64,000 bases of DNA from Solirubrobacterales bacterium (GCA_025450195.1 JANWHW010000008.1:1-64000); one strand, 5' to 3'; counted from the first letter of the stretch, positions 35,622-44,233 are shown. Numbers and translations are program-made. The notes: a model not told the origin generated them from the letters alone.

Positions 35622-36881
35622 ATGAGCGAAACCGCGAAGTCTCCGGTCGACGTCTTCGAGAAGGCCCGGAGCCATGACCGCCTCGAGCAGCTCGAAGCCG
35701 CAAAGCAGCATGACCTCCTCCCCTACTTTCGGATCCTCACCTCGCAGGCCGGGCCGGTGGTCGAGATGGAGGGGCGCGAGACGATCATGCTCGGGTCGAA
35801 CAACTACCTGGGGCTGACCGGGGACGAGCGGGTCAAGCAAGCGGCAAGGGAAGCCTTGGAGACCTATGGCACTGGCGTCACTGGCTCGCGCCTTCTCAAC
35901 GGGACCACTCCGCTGCATCTCGAGCTCGAAAAAGAGTTGGCCGAGTGGATGGGGACCGACGACGCGATCGTCTACACGACCGGCTACCAGTCCAACCTCG
36001 GTTGCATCGGCACGATCCTGGAGCCGGGCGACACCGTGATCTGCGACTCCGGCGATCACGCCTCCATCCTCGATGGCTGCAAGCTCTCAGGGGCCAAGCT
36101 GCGCCCGTTCCGCCATAACCGGATGGACAAGCTGGAGAAGATGCTGGGCCGAGCCACTGACGATGGCGGCGGCGTTCTGGTCGTCGTCGACGGCGTCTTC
36201 TCGATGGAGGGAGACGTCTGCAATCTGCCGCGGATCGTCGAGCTCTGCAAGGAACACGGGGCGCGGCTGATGGTCGATGAGGCGCACGGCGCCGGAGTGC
36301 TGGGGGCGCGCGGTGCGGGCGCCTGCGAGCTCTTTGGCCTCGAGGACGAGGTCGATCTGCGGATGGGGACGTTCTCCAAGAGCCTCGCCTCCTGCGGCGG
36401 CTTCATCGCCGGCCCGGCGGACGTAATCGAATACCTGCGAATCGCCTCTCGCTCGTTCATCTTCAGCGCCTCCGCGGTCCCAGCCGCAGTCGGTGCAGCG
36501 CTGGCTGCGCTGCGAGTCATCCGCACCGAGGGCCCGAGCCTCTTCGAGGCCCTTCTGGATAACGCCAAGTACCTGCGCGAGGGGTTGAGGAAGCTCGGCC
36601 TCGAGGTCGTCGAACCGGGAACGCTTCCCGACGGCACCGTTGCCACGACCCCCGTCGTGCCGGTGATGGTCGGGGACGACTGGCAGGCGGTCCTACTCTG
36701 GAAGGCGCTCTTCGATGCCGGCGTCTACACGAACGTCGCCATCCATCCCGCGGTCCCCCCCGGCGGGGCACTGCTGCGCACCAGCCTGATGGCGACACAC
36801 GAGCGCGAGCACCTCGACGGCTCCCTCGCCACGATCGCCAGAGTCATCGAGGGCTTCCCCGACCTACCCCGGTCGGGGTAG
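35622..36881 (+). CDS. Alpha-oxoamine synthase, serine-palmitoyltransferase-like
   Basis: 419-residue PLP enzyme of the alpha-oxoamine synthase family. PLP Lys is in GTFSKSLASCGGF; VDEAHGAG and HASILDG are also conserved. Versus KBL or BioF, the C-terminal LLWKALFDAGVYTNVAIHPAVPPGGALLRTSLMATH and the N-terminal DVFEKARSHDRLEQLEAAKQHDLLPYFR resemble bacterial serine palmitoyltransferase, which joins serine and an acyl-CoA or acyl-ACP to 3-ketosphinganine. KBL-type activity remains possible. The divergent neighbour is a GNAT-like protein related to a ceramide synthase. The ATG at 35622 overlaps the alternative start of that neighbour on the other strand. Confidence 0.85.
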   Translation: MSETAKSPVDVFEKARSHDRLEQLEAAKQHDLLPYFRILTSQAGPVVEMEGRETIMLGSNNYLGLTGDERVKQAAREALETYGTGVTGSRLLNGTTPLHLELEKELAEWMGTDDAIVYTTGYQSNLGCIGTILEPGDTVICDSGDHASILDGCKLSGAKLRPFRHNRMDKLEKMLGRATDDGGGVLVVVDGVFSMEGDVCNLPRIVELCKEHGARLMVDEAHGAGVLGARGAGACELFGLEDEVDLRMGTFSKSLASCGGFIAGPADVIEYLRIASRSFIFSASAVPAAVGAALAALRVIRTEGPSLFEALLDNAKYLREGLRKLGLEVVEPGTLPDGTVATTPVVPVMVGDDWQAVLLWKALFDAGVYTNVAIHPAVPPGGALLRTSLMATHEREHLDGSLATIARVIEGFPDLPRSG

Positions 36882-36909
36882 TTTCAGCCTTGTCCAAATT
36901 CGGACAAGG
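36864..36909 (+). terminator. Two hairpins after the oxoamine synthase gene
   Basis: CTACCCCG/CGGGGTAG (36864-36881) spans the stop codon and CCTTGTCC-AAATTC-GGACAAGG (36888-36909) follows directly. Both are perfect. There is no T-run after the second, so this may be a stabilising or weak terminator rather than a classical one. Confidence 0.45.
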
Positions 36910-36971
36910 TGAGATTGCCGAGAAAAAGGTGCTCTTAGCGAACGACCCGATCGCGCTTTGGCGAGTCCGGG

Positions 36972-37001
36972 TTGACGCTAGGTACTCCCACGACATAGCT
37001 T
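36972..37001 (+). promoter_or_regulatory. Candidate promoter of the mIHF gene
   Basis: TTGACG (36972-36977) and TAGCTT (36996-37001) with an 18-bp spacer. Transcription would start near 37008, giving a leader of about 125 nt before the GTG at 37136. The -35 is good, the -10 weak. Confidence 0.35.
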
Positions 37002-37135
37002 CCCTCCGCGCCGTTCGCATCCTGGGACAGGAGGACGCGGAAGGTGTCTCGCTCGGCTCAAGCTAAGTCGCGACCCAGCTGCCGGCTTTGCGCGAGCAAG
37101 AGAACCAGTTAATGACCTAAAAGGGAGGACCTCCA

Positions 37136-37507
37136 GTGGACGCTGCTTCGATCGCCCCTGCTTCAGCTGCGACATCTGCCATCCAGATGCCGCAGCACAT
37201 GCAAGCTCTGGCCCGTGCCAATCACGTAAGACTTGCCAGGGCGGCGTTGAAGCGCTCGATCGCGCGAGATGAGGTCGAGGTGGCCGAGGTGATTCAAGAC
37301 TGCCCCTGGGAGGCCGAGAGCATGTCGCTTGCCGAGCTGCTCACCTGCCAGCGACGCTGGGGCCGGACCCGCGCCCGCAAGTTCCTGCAGGGCCTGGCGC
37401 TCAGCGAGAACAAGCGGCTGGAGACTCTGACCCAGCGTCAGCGCACGATGCTGCTGAGCGCCCTGGCGAGCAGGGACTCAAGCGACTCATCGAGCCTGCT
37501 GGTTTAG
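37136..37507 (+). CDS. mihF: Actinobacterial integration host factor (mIHF)
   Basis: 123-residue nucleoid protein of the actinobacterial IHF type, unrelated to HU/IHF of proteobacteria. The conserved text is ALARANHVRLARAALKRSIARDEVEVAEVI, PWEAESMSLAELLTCQRRWGRTRARKFLQGLALSENKRLETLTQRQRTMLLSAL, a helix-two-turn-helix DNA-binding fold (QRRWG). GTG start preceded by AAAGGGAGG. It binds DNA without strict sequence and bends it; it shapes the nucleoid and is usually essential. The long AT-poorer upstream region (36910-37135) holds only a weak promoter-like pair. N-terminal Ala/Pro-rich tail of about 20 residues is variable. Confidence 0.93.
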   Translation: MDAASIAPASAATSAIQMPQHMQALARANHVRLARAALKRSIARDEVEVAEVIQDCPWEAESMSLAELLTCQRRWGRTRARKFLQGLALSENKRLETLTQRQRTMLLSALASRDSSDSSSLLV

Positions 37508-37531
37508 GAGAAGGCCAACGGTCCTGGCCGT

Positions 37532-37936
37532 CTAGCCGAATCGCCCGAGCTTGAAGGAGAGCCCGCCCGAGGCCTTCTGAAAGGCACGGCGGAGCAGCAG
37601 GAAGGCGGCGGCAAAGGCGGCGGCGGCGGCAGCGAGGCAGACGGCCAGGATCAGGTTCGTGAGGTAGAAGAGCCCCCCGACGACGAGGACGAAGACAACG
37701 CCGGCGAGAAGCGTCGTGTGAGAGCGATAGCCGGCGAAGTGCTCGCGGACGGCGACCTCGAGACCGCCGAGCGACGCCAGCACGACACCGATGACGATTG
37801 CGGTCGGATGGCCGCCGATCGCCCCGATCGCCAGCGACACGATCCCCGCCAGCACCGTCAGCTCGGCCAGGGGGAACGAGCCCCACGGCGCCGGGGGGCG
37901 CTCGTCTGCCTTAGGCGTCGTGCTCAACGGCCGCAA
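37532..37936 (-). CDS. Four-helix membrane protein, unknown
   Basis: 134 residues with four hydrophobic segments in roughly 25-48, 48-62, 72-95 and 93-115 (for example ELTVLAGIVSLAIGAIGG, PTAIVIGVVLASLGGLEVAV, TLLAGVVFVLVVGGLFYL). The Pro-rich N-terminus and basic C-terminus (RRAFQKASGGLSFKLGRFG) suggest both ends in the cytoplasm. Not recognised. Its start region overlaps the end of the next upstream gene by 26 bp, so the two are one operon. It converges with the mIHF gene. Confidence 0.72.
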   Translation of the reverse strand: MRPLSTTPKADERPPAPWGSFPLAELTVLAGIVSLAIGAIGGHPTAIVIGVVLASLGGLEVAVREHFAGYRSHTTLLAGVVFVLVVGGLFYLTNLILAVCLAAAAAAFAAAFLLLRRAFQKASGGLSFKLGRFG

Positions 37937-38459
37937 GCCGCCCGGGTAACGGGCATCCCGAGGAGATTCGAACGCGCCACCAGCCCATCAGCATCCCGAT
38001 CGGCCCGAGGCGAGGACGCGAATGCCAGTGGCCGCAACCTGGCTCACCGAGATCATCGCGCGAAATACGCATCCACTTGAATTCAGCTGGAGAGGCGAGC
38101 ATCCGCTCCAAGAGCGCCCGGTTGTCGGACTCGAGCTCTGCCCGCTCGCGCAGAGCGCGCCGCGCATCCTCGACTCTCATCGCGAGGGCGTCTCGCACTT
38201 CCTCCAGCTCGCCCAGGCCGAGCGCCCGCGGCCCGGGTGATGCGGCTGGGACCGTGGTGTCGATGGCGAAGCGCGGAAAAGCCTCTGCCGCCAGGGCGGA
38301 GAGCTGCCGCTCGAGCCGCCCGATCTGCCGTCGCAGCTCAGCACGGGCGAGGCGGTGGTCTCCGACTTCGCGAAGCGTGTCCCGGCTGCCTACATCAAGC
38401 GCAAGCCGACATTCTGAATCCAGAGTGGGCTGACTCTCTCGGTCAAGCAGATCGCGCAT
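37911..38459 (-). CDS. Coiled-coil protein with a C-terminal CxHWH motif
   Basis: 182 residues. The middle is a predicted coiled coil (HRLARAELRRQIGRLERQLSALAAEAF and LEEVRDALAMRVEDARRALRERAELESDNRALLERML). The C-terminal part is different and looks conserved in kind: FKWMRISRDDLGEPGCGHWHSRPRLGPIGMLMGWWRVRISSGCPL, with Cys and two His spaced like a metal site, and another Cys. I know no function; the pattern resembles small metal- or protein-binding modules. It overlaps the downstream membrane protein by 26 bp. Confidence 0.72.
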   Translation of the reverse strand: MRDLLDRESQPTLDSECRLALDVGSRDTLREVGDHRLARAELRRQIGRLERQLSALAAEAFPRFAIDTTVPAASPGPRALGLGELEEVRDALAMRVEDARRALRERAELESDNRALLERMLASPAEFKWMRISRDDLGEPGCGHWHSRPRLGPIGMLMGWWRVRISSGCPLPGRLAAVEHDA

Positions 38460-38521
38460 AACCGCTTCGAGTGTAGATCACCATGGCTGCCCTCAAAGCG
38501 AGGGCCGGGTTAAGAGCCTTT

Positions 38522-39193
38522 CTAAGCCGCCCGGATCGTCGAGGCAGCCGTCCAGAGGGCCTCATCAACTGCAATCTGGGGAACCCCGTTGACCCGCACC
38601 GCCGCAATCGCGATGCGGCGAGTGTCCTTGCCGGCGGCGCGCCCATCCGCCGTCGCCCCGAACAGCAACCCGACAGGGGCCTCTTCGTCGGCGATCACGA
38701 GTGTCCCTCCGGGCAGCTCTCCACGCTGCCCGGCAAGTGACTCTCCCGAAGCAGATTCGCGGATGCCAATCCTGCCCTTGAGCTGCTCGGCGTCGAAGGC
38801 GCGCAGCGCAACCCCCGTCTCGACGGTGGCGATCGTCAAGGCATCCTCGGGAAGGCCGTTGCTCTTGAAGGCGCCATCGTGGAGGCGTTCGAGCACAAGC
38901 TGCTCGACCGGCGTGCGAGTTCGGTCCGGGTCGAGCCCGACCTGGCGAAAGAAAGCCCGATAGGCCCAGGGAATGGGCCGTTCCCGCATGCGAATCGCAT
39001 GAGCTCCAAAGAAGCGGTCCGATAGGCCGCGCAGCCGCCCTCGCACCGGCTCGGGACTGCGGCGCGGTCGACTGTCTATCTCGATAGCCGCGATCCCGAG
39101 CCCGGGGAACTCCGCGGTGACCGATGGCGCCACCCACCCCTGCTGGGGCAACGGCTCCTGGTCAACGCCGGCGCCTGGCGCCTCGCCGTCCAC
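38522..39193 (-). CDS. B3/B4 tRNA-binding-domain protein
   Basis: 223 residues. The fold matches the B3/B4 domain of phenylalanyl-tRNA synthetase beta: GIAAIEIDSRP, RFFGAHAIRMRERPIPWAYRAFFRQVGLDPDRTRTPVEQLVLERLHDGAF, then a Gly-rich middle (GLLFGATADGRAAGKDT). Free-standing B3/B4 proteins hydrolyse mischarged tRNA or bind small ligands; the role here is not clear. The GTG at 39193 lies 3 bp past the TlpA-like stop, so it is the last gene of the long minus-strand transporter operon. Confidence 0.75.
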   Translation of the reverse strand: MDGEAPGAGVDQEPLPQQGWVAPSVTAEFPGLGIAAIEIDSRPRRSPEPVRGRLRGLSDRFFGAHAIRMRERPIPWAYRAFFRQVGLDPDRTRTPVEQLVLERLHDGAFKSNGLPEDALTIATVETGVALRAFDAEQLKGRIGIRESASGESLAGQRGELPGGTLVIADEEAPVGLLFGATADGRAAGKDTRRIAIAAVRVNGVPQIAVDEALWTAASTIRAA

Positions 39194-39195
39194 CC

Positions 39196-39852
39196 TCAGC
39201 CTGTCTCCGCCGCCTGGGTGGCGCGACGCAGGGCATCGACCTTCAGCCCAAGCTGACGCGGAGTCAGGATGCCGCTGCTCGCGCTTTGGAGGGTCCCGCC
39301 GGGATAGACATAGGCAAACGTGGGACAACCCCCGACGCGGTAGAGACTGCCGACCGCCCCGTCCCGGTCATAGCCGACGGGCATCGTCCAGCCATGCTCA
39401 CGAACCAGATCGCGAACCGTGTCCCGGTCATCTCGCACGTCCACCGAGAGGAAATTCACCTGCCCACGGTAGCGCGCGTATGCCCGCTCGACGGCGTCCT
39501 GCTGGCTTACGCAGGTGCCCCCCCTGCTGAACCAGAAAGAAAGGACCAGAGGGCGGTCGAAGAAGTCGCAGACGCGGATCGCGCCGGGGGTGTCGATCCG
39601 GCAGGCGGGGTCGCGCTGAGCGCTTTCCGGACACGGCAGCTGGGAGGTCGCGCAGTCGTCCTGGGCGATATTGGCGTCGCCTTCAAGCTTGCCGGCGGCG
39701 GCGGGCACCGCGAACTCCGGGAGCGCCCACCGGTCCGGCTTCTCATCCAGCCCGAGCGTGCCGCCATTGTCGTCGCCAATCCCGTTGAACACGGCGATTG
39801 CGATCACCGCAGCGAAGAGAAGGCCGACGACAATCGTGTAGCGGTCTCTCAC
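39196..39852 (-). CDS. Thioredoxin-fold protein of the TlpA type, without CxxC
   Basis: 218 residues. One N-terminal membrane helix (VVGLLFAAVIAIAVFNGIG) anchors an extracytoplasmic thioredoxin-like domain. The place of the active site is VLSFWFSRGGTCVSQQDAV, with a single Cys rather than CxxC; a second Cys sits before the cis-Pro (VGGCPTFAYVYPGG), and four more Cys lie in the 70-100 region. It may form a disulfide between unusual partners or have lost redox function. GTG start overlaps the stop of the MMPL gene by 4 bp. It is in the yrbE-mkl-mmpl operon. Confidence 0.78.
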   Translation of the reverse strand: MRDRYTIVVGLLFAAVIAIAVFNGIGDDNGGTLGLDEKPDRWALPEFAVPAAAGKLEGDANIAQDDCATSQLPCPESAQRDPACRIDTPGAIRVCDFFDRPLVLSFWFSRGGTCVSQQDAVERAYARYRGQVNFLSVDVRDDRDTVRDLVREHGWTMPVGYDRDGAVGSLYRVGGCPTFAYVYPGGTLQSASSGILTPRQLGLKVDALRRATQAAETG

Positions 39853-42404
39853 GCGTCCTCCTCCAACCAGGCCAGGGCCGCCGGCAGCGCGACCATTACG
39901 CCCACCAGGGCAACGACGAGGTCGATCACCGTGACGAAACCGAAGTCTCGCAGCATCCTCACGTCGCTTACCAGCAGCACCGCGAAGCCAGCCGTCGCGG
40001 TCACCGCGGAGGCAAATACCGCGACACCGGTGCGGCCGTAGGCACGATGTAGGGCTTGCCCAAACGAGCTTCCTTGGCTCCGCTCCTCATAGAAGCGCGC
40101 CGAAAGGATGACGCTGAACTCCGTGGCTATCGCGATCGTCAAGGCGCCAAGCGCAACCGACATCGGGTTGAGCTGAACGCCGCCTGCCCAGAGGATGAGC
40201 AGCCCCCAGCCGGTGGCCAGCAGGATCGGGACGAGCGGCAGGAAGGCACGGCGGAGCGACCGATAGACAGCAAGCAGCGCCAGCGCTACCCCGACCAGGC
40301 CGGCGAGCGTCAGCAGGTAGCGGTCTGCGGCGAGCTCGGTGGCGGCAGCCGCGGCGATGACCGGTACGCCCGCCAGCTGGACCTCGACGCCCGGTGGCGG
40401 ACCGCCTGGGGATCCGGGCTCGCCAATCTCAGCCTCGATCCGCTCGATCAGGGCCTGCTGGTCATCCAGCGACTGGGCACGAACCCCAAAGCCGAGCAGT
40501 GTCGTGCCCCCCTCGCGAGGCAGGCCGGTGCTCCGATCGACCTCGACGACCTTTTCGAGGTCGTCGATCGGCAGTTCGGCAAGCGTTGCGCGGATGTCTC
40601 GCCTCCTCAGGGGGCCACTGCCGCCTACTACGAAATCCGAAAGTGCAGGGCCCGGGCAGACTTCCGCGTCCCGACAGCTTGGGTTGGCGCCGGAGAACCC
40701 CCCGGCGAGGAGCACCCGCTGCTTGAAGGCAGCCATCCAACGAAGCGTCGATGGATCGGTCAGGTCGGGGGCGCGCACGCTGACATCGATCTCGCCCGAG
40801 ACCCCGGTCGCGTCCTGTAGCTCATTGAGGTCCTTCACCGCCCGTAGATCCTGCGGCGCAAGCTCGCGGATGTCAGACACCGTGCCCACCTGCGTTCCTG
40901 CTCCCCAGCCGATCATGGCCAACGCTAGGCCTATGGCCAACACCCGTTGCGGATGCGCCTGGGCTACGGCAATGGTGCGCTGTGTCAACGGCGGGAGTGT
41001 CGGATGCCCCGGATGCGTGCGGCGTCCTGTTTTTCGCCCCACCCTCTTGGCGAGCGACGCAAACCACGAGGCGAAAAACCCAGCACGCGGAGGGGCGTCC
41101 GGCGCTCCCGCCTCTGGCCGAAGGCTCAGCGCGGCGAAACCCGCTGTCATCGCGAGCAGGAAAGCGATTCCGATCCCAATGACCAGCAAAAGCCCGAAGT
41201 CCCGCACCATCGGCGTCGGGGAAAGCTGGAGAGCGAGGAGACCGGCAGCGGTGGCAAGGCAGGCGGTTGCGATCGTGGGACCGCCGCGCGTTGCGGCGAG
41301 CCTCGCCGCATCCGCCCCTCTCGCCCCCGCCTCCACCGCCTCGTCGTAGCGAGCCTGTAGCTGGATCGCGTAGTCAACGGCAAGGCCGATCAGGATCGGC
41401 AGAACCGCGATCGAGGCCATCGTCAACGAGCCGCCGAGCAAGCCGAGCAGGCCAAACGTGAGCCCGGCGGATGCGAGAGCGACCCCGAGCGGCAATAGTC
41501 GAAAGCGAGAGCGAAAGACCGCAACCAGGGTCAGCGCCATCACGACGACGGCCGCGATGAGCAATACCAACAGGGCGTCTCGCAAAGCCCTAGTGACGCC
41601 GTCGATGACGACCGGCACGCCGGAGACCACGTAGCGGCCCCCCCGCAGCTCGAAGCATGGCTCCGGCTTCCCCTTGAACTTGCAGAGCTGACGCGGCGTG
41701 TCGTCGTAGACGGCGGCTCGGATCGTTTCCAGCGCCTTGTGGCGTTCGGACTCGCTGAGGCCAGGGCGAAGCCGCACGATGATCTGGGCGGTGTGGTTGT
41801 TGGGGAACAGATAGGCGAGGCGTGACTTTGGAGTCCCCCTCGCCCGGCGCAGATCGAAGACCACCGCAGCCAGGAAATCCGGGTTGGAGAGGCTGGGAGC
41901 GCTTGTGATCCCATAGCGCGCCGCAACCGCAAGCAGGAACTCGCGCAGCCGCTCGGGCGGGACTCGAGCTGCGAGGCGTCTCAGTTGCCGGTCGATCTGG
42001 ATCACCGCCCCATTGAGGAAGGTGGCGGGACCGACCACCGACTTCACCGGGTTCTGTCGCGCCAGCTGAGCGCAGGGCCCCGGGATTGGCTTCGCACCCG
42101 CCGGCACCTTGCCCGAGAGGCATCCCTCCAGCCGCAGCAACCTCCCAAGGTTTGCGGTCAGCACCAGTTGCTGAAGGTCTCCCTCGGCGAGGATGACGAC
42201 CGGTTCTTCCCCGAACTTCTCCCGAACATGCTGCGTGGCTTGGTAACTGGGCGCATCGGTGTTGACAAGCGTGCTGGTCTCAGCATCGGTGGGTAGCTGA
42301 GTCGCCCCCACCCCCGCCACCACGGCAAGCAGGGCCGACACGACGAGAACCACCCGCGCATGCCGGGCCGCCCAAGCGGCAATATGGCCAAAGACCGAAC
42401 TCAT
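39849..42404 (-). CDS. MMPL/RND-superfamily lipid transporter
   Basis: 851 residues from ATG 42404. Twelve membrane helices in two halves: helix 1, a periplasmic loop of about 190 residues, helices 2-6, a cytoplasmic loop with ALSLRPEAGAPDAP, helix 7, a second loop, helices 8-12 (YLLTLAGLVGVALALLAVYRSLR, ATEFSVILSARFYEE, VFASAVTATAGFAVLLVSDV). The family motifs GLAVDYAIQLQARY (helix 4) and AIATEFSVILSARF (helix 10) carry the proton-relay Asp/Glu. MMPL and HpnN-like pumps move lipids. It follows the YrbE-YrbE-Mkl genes. Confidence 0.9.
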   Translation of the reverse strand: MSSVFGHIAAWAARHARVVLVVSALLAVVAGVGATQLPTDAETSTLVNTDAPSYQATQHVREKFGEEPVVILAEGDLQQLVLTANLGRLLRLEGCLSGKVPAGAKPIPGPCAQLARQNPVKSVVGPATFLNGAVIQIDRQLRRLAARVPPERLREFLLAVAARYGITSAPSLSNPDFLAAVVFDLRRARGTPKSRLAYLFPNNHTAQIIVRLRPGLSESERHKALETIRAAVYDDTPRQLCKFKGKPEPCFELRGGRYVVSGVPVVIDGVTRALRDALLVLLIAAVVVMALTLVAVFRSRFRLLPLGVALASAGLTFGLLGLLGGSLTMASIAVLPILIGLAVDYAIQLQARYDEAVEAGARGADAARLAATRGGPTIATACLATAAGLLALQLSPTPMVRDFGLLLVIGIGIAFLLAMTAGFAALSLRPEAGAPDAPPRAGFFASWFASLAKRVGRKTGRRTHPGHPTLPPLTQRTIAVAQAHPQRVLAIGLALAMIGWGAGTQVGTVSDIRELAPQDLRAVKDLNELQDATGVSGEIDVSVRAPDLTDPSTLRWMAAFKQRVLLAGGFSGANPSCRDAEVCPGPALSDFVVGGSGPLRRRDIRATLAELPIDDLEKVVEVDRSTGLPREGGTTLLGFGVRAQSLDDQQALIERIEAEIGEPGSPGGPPPGVEVQLAGVPVIAAAAATELAADRYLLTLAGLVGVALALLAVYRSLRRAFLPLVPILLATGWGLLILWAGGVQLNPMSVALGALTIAIATEFSVILSARFYEERSQGSSFGQALHRAYGRTGVAVFASAVTATAGFAVLLVSDVRMLRDFGFVTVIDLVVALVGVMVALPAALAWLEEDA

Positions 42405-42478
42405 GTGAGACATCCAGCGGCAGTCGGCCGGTGCCACGATCCGCCGTGCGTCGGCTCAGGAGCGCCCGGCCGACGCCC

Positions 42479-43429
42479 CTAGTCCATCGCCAGCGGGCCG
42501 TTGATGTCGGCGCTGAGGAACTGGCTCACGAACTGATTTTCGGAGTCGAACAACTCCTCCTTGGGGCCCGACTCGACGATTTTGCCGTTCCACAGCACAG
42601 CGATGAAATCGGAGATCCGGCGGGCGGTGTTGAGGTCGTGGCTGATCACCAAATAGCAGCCCCCGTGCTCCGCGTGGACCTCACGGACCAACTCACACAA
42701 CAGCGCCGTACGTACCGGGTCAAGGCCCGAATCGGGCTCGTCGAACATGACGATCGCCGGTTCCAGAACCAGCGCACGGGCGAATCCGGCGCGCTTGCGC
42801 ATTCCCCCAGAAAGCTCGTTCGGCATCTTGTAGATCGCCTCGATCAGCCCCACCTCCTTGAGGCGGCGGTTGACGATCTCGCCGATCTCCTCCTCGCTTT
42901 TGTCAGTGTGCTGGCGAAGCGGGAAAGCGGTGTTGTCGTAGATGTTCATCGAGCCGAACAGGGCCCCGTCCTGAAACAGCAGGCCGAACTTCTTGCGGAC
43001 CTCGAACAGTTCGTCGTCGGTCATGTTCGGAATCGATTCGCCATGCACCAGCACGTCTCCGGAGTCCGGATAGAGCAATCCGACGATGTGCTTGACGAGA
43101 ACGCTCTTGCCGGTTCCCGATGGCCCCAGGACGATCGAGACCTGATCCTCGGGGAGGCCGAGGTTGAGCCCGTTGAGGATGCGCGCGCGGCCGAACTGCT
43201 TGACGAGGTCGATGATCTCGATCGCGTCTTCGCCGCCATGGTCGCGCCTTCTGCCGGTGTGGAAGCGATAGGGGTCAGGCTCGGCGGGGTCGACGCCGGG
43301 GATGACGAAGTCTCGCCCCATCGTCGCACCGTCTTCGCTGACGTAGGGGCCGCTGGATTGCTGCGCCCCAGCGTCGGTGGTGGCTTCCGCCGCAGCTTCG
43401 CCGGCCTGGCTCGAATCGTCGACAGACAT
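42479..43429 (-). CDS. Mkl/MlaF-type ABC ATPase
   Basis: 316 residues, with a poorly structured Ser/Ala/Glu-rich extension of about 70 residues before the ATPase core. Walker A GPSGTGKSVLVKH, Q-loop LLFQDGALFGSMNIYDN, signature ELSGGMRKRAGF, Walker B IVMFDEPDSGLD, switch VISHDLNTARR. The Q-loop text FQDGALFGS is the hallmark of the Mkl/MlaF branch that energises YrbE/MlaE permeases for phospholipid or steroid movement. It lies 6 bp downstream of the second YrbE permease. C-terminal tail QFLSADINGPLAMD matches the family's ...GPL ending. Confidence 0.93.
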   Translation of the reverse strand: MSVDDSSQAGEAAAEATTDAGAQQSSGPYVSEDGATMGRDFVIPGVDPAEPDPYRFHTGRRRDHGGEDAIEIIDLVKQFGRARILNGLNLGLPEDQVSIVLGPSGTGKSVLVKHIVGLLYPDSGDVLVHGESIPNMTDDELFEVRKKFGLLFQDGALFGSMNIYDNTAFPLRQHTDKSEEEIGEIVNRRLKEVGLIEAIYKMPNELSGGMRKRAGFARALVLEPAIVMFDEPDSGLDPVRTALLCELVREVHAEHGGCYLVISHDLNTARRISDFIAVLWNGKIVESGPKEELFDSENQFVSQFLSADINGPLAMD

Positions 43430-43435
43430 ATGTGA

Positions 43436-44233
43436 TCAGCCTCCTATCGGGGCCCTCGGGTTGGCGCCCCAGAAGATCAGGGTGCCGAGCATCCCGATGA
43501 TGTGGACCAAAACGATATTGAGAACCATCGACTTCGCGGTTGCCGTCCCCACTCCCACCGGCCCTCCGGAAGCGGTGTAGCCGTAATAGCAGCCGACCAG
43601 GACTATGGCGGTCGCCATGAACATCCCCTTGATCAGACTGAAGATCAGGTCGGGTGGGTTCTGGAACATCCAGAAGATCAACAGGTAGCCGCCGGAGGAA
43701 ACGTCGCCTATCTGCTCCACCACAGCCAGATAGCTGGCGAAGAACATGATGCCCACTCCAGCCAGGTACATGAACGGGAAGGCCATCCAGGCGGCGAGCA
43801 GGCGCGTCGCGCAGAGGAAGGTGACCGGCGGCACCCCCATCACCTCGAGCGCGTCGATCTCGTCAGAGATGCGCATCGCACCGAGCTCGGCGACGATCCC
43901 GGTCCCGACCTTCGCTGAGAGCATGTAGCCGAACGCGTAGGGCAGCACCTCTCGCAGATCGCACCAGGCCGAGAAAAGCCCCGCATAGGCAGGCGCCCCC
44001 TGGGCACGCAGGAGGTAGGCACCCTCGATCCCGCACTGGAGACCGAGGATGAAAACCAGACCCCAGATGATCAGCGCCGAACCGAGGATCAAGATCCCCG
44101 CCTGGCGCAGGCTCTCGCCGAAGAAGCGCAGAACACGGCCCGAGTAGACGAGCCCGGCAACCCGCGAGCCAAAGCGGGCGATCTCGCCGAATGAGTCGAG
44201 CCAGCCACGCGGGACATCAAGCCAAGCGTTCAT
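43436..44233 (-). CDS. YrbE/MlaE-type permease, second copy
   Basis: 265 residues from the ATG at 44233 (MNAWLDVPRGWLDSF). Five membrane helices; the MlaE core is TGIVAELGAMRISDEIDALEVMGVPPVTFLCATRLLAAW, whose EIDALEVMG contacts the ATPase, and the end MFMATAIVLVGCYYGYTASGGPVGVGTATAKSMVLNIVLVHIIG is also conserved. With the first copy it forms the heterodimeric YrbEA/YrbEB core of an actinobacterial Mce-type importer. A family-2 repeat occupies the 65 bp between the two permease genes. Confidence 0.93.
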   Translation of the reverse strand: MNAWLDVPRGWLDSFGEIARFGSRVAGLVYSGRVLRFFGESLRQAGILILGSALIIWGLVFILGLQCGIEGAYLLRAQGAPAYAGLFSAWCDLREVLPYAFGYMLSAKVGTGIVAELGAMRISDEIDALEVMGVPPVTFLCATRLLAAWMAFPFMYLAGVGIMFFASYLAVVEQIGDVSSGGYLLIFWMFQNPPDLIFSLIKGMFMATAIVLVGCYYGYTASGGPVGVGTATAKSMVLNIVLVHIIGMLGTLIFWGANPRAPIGG

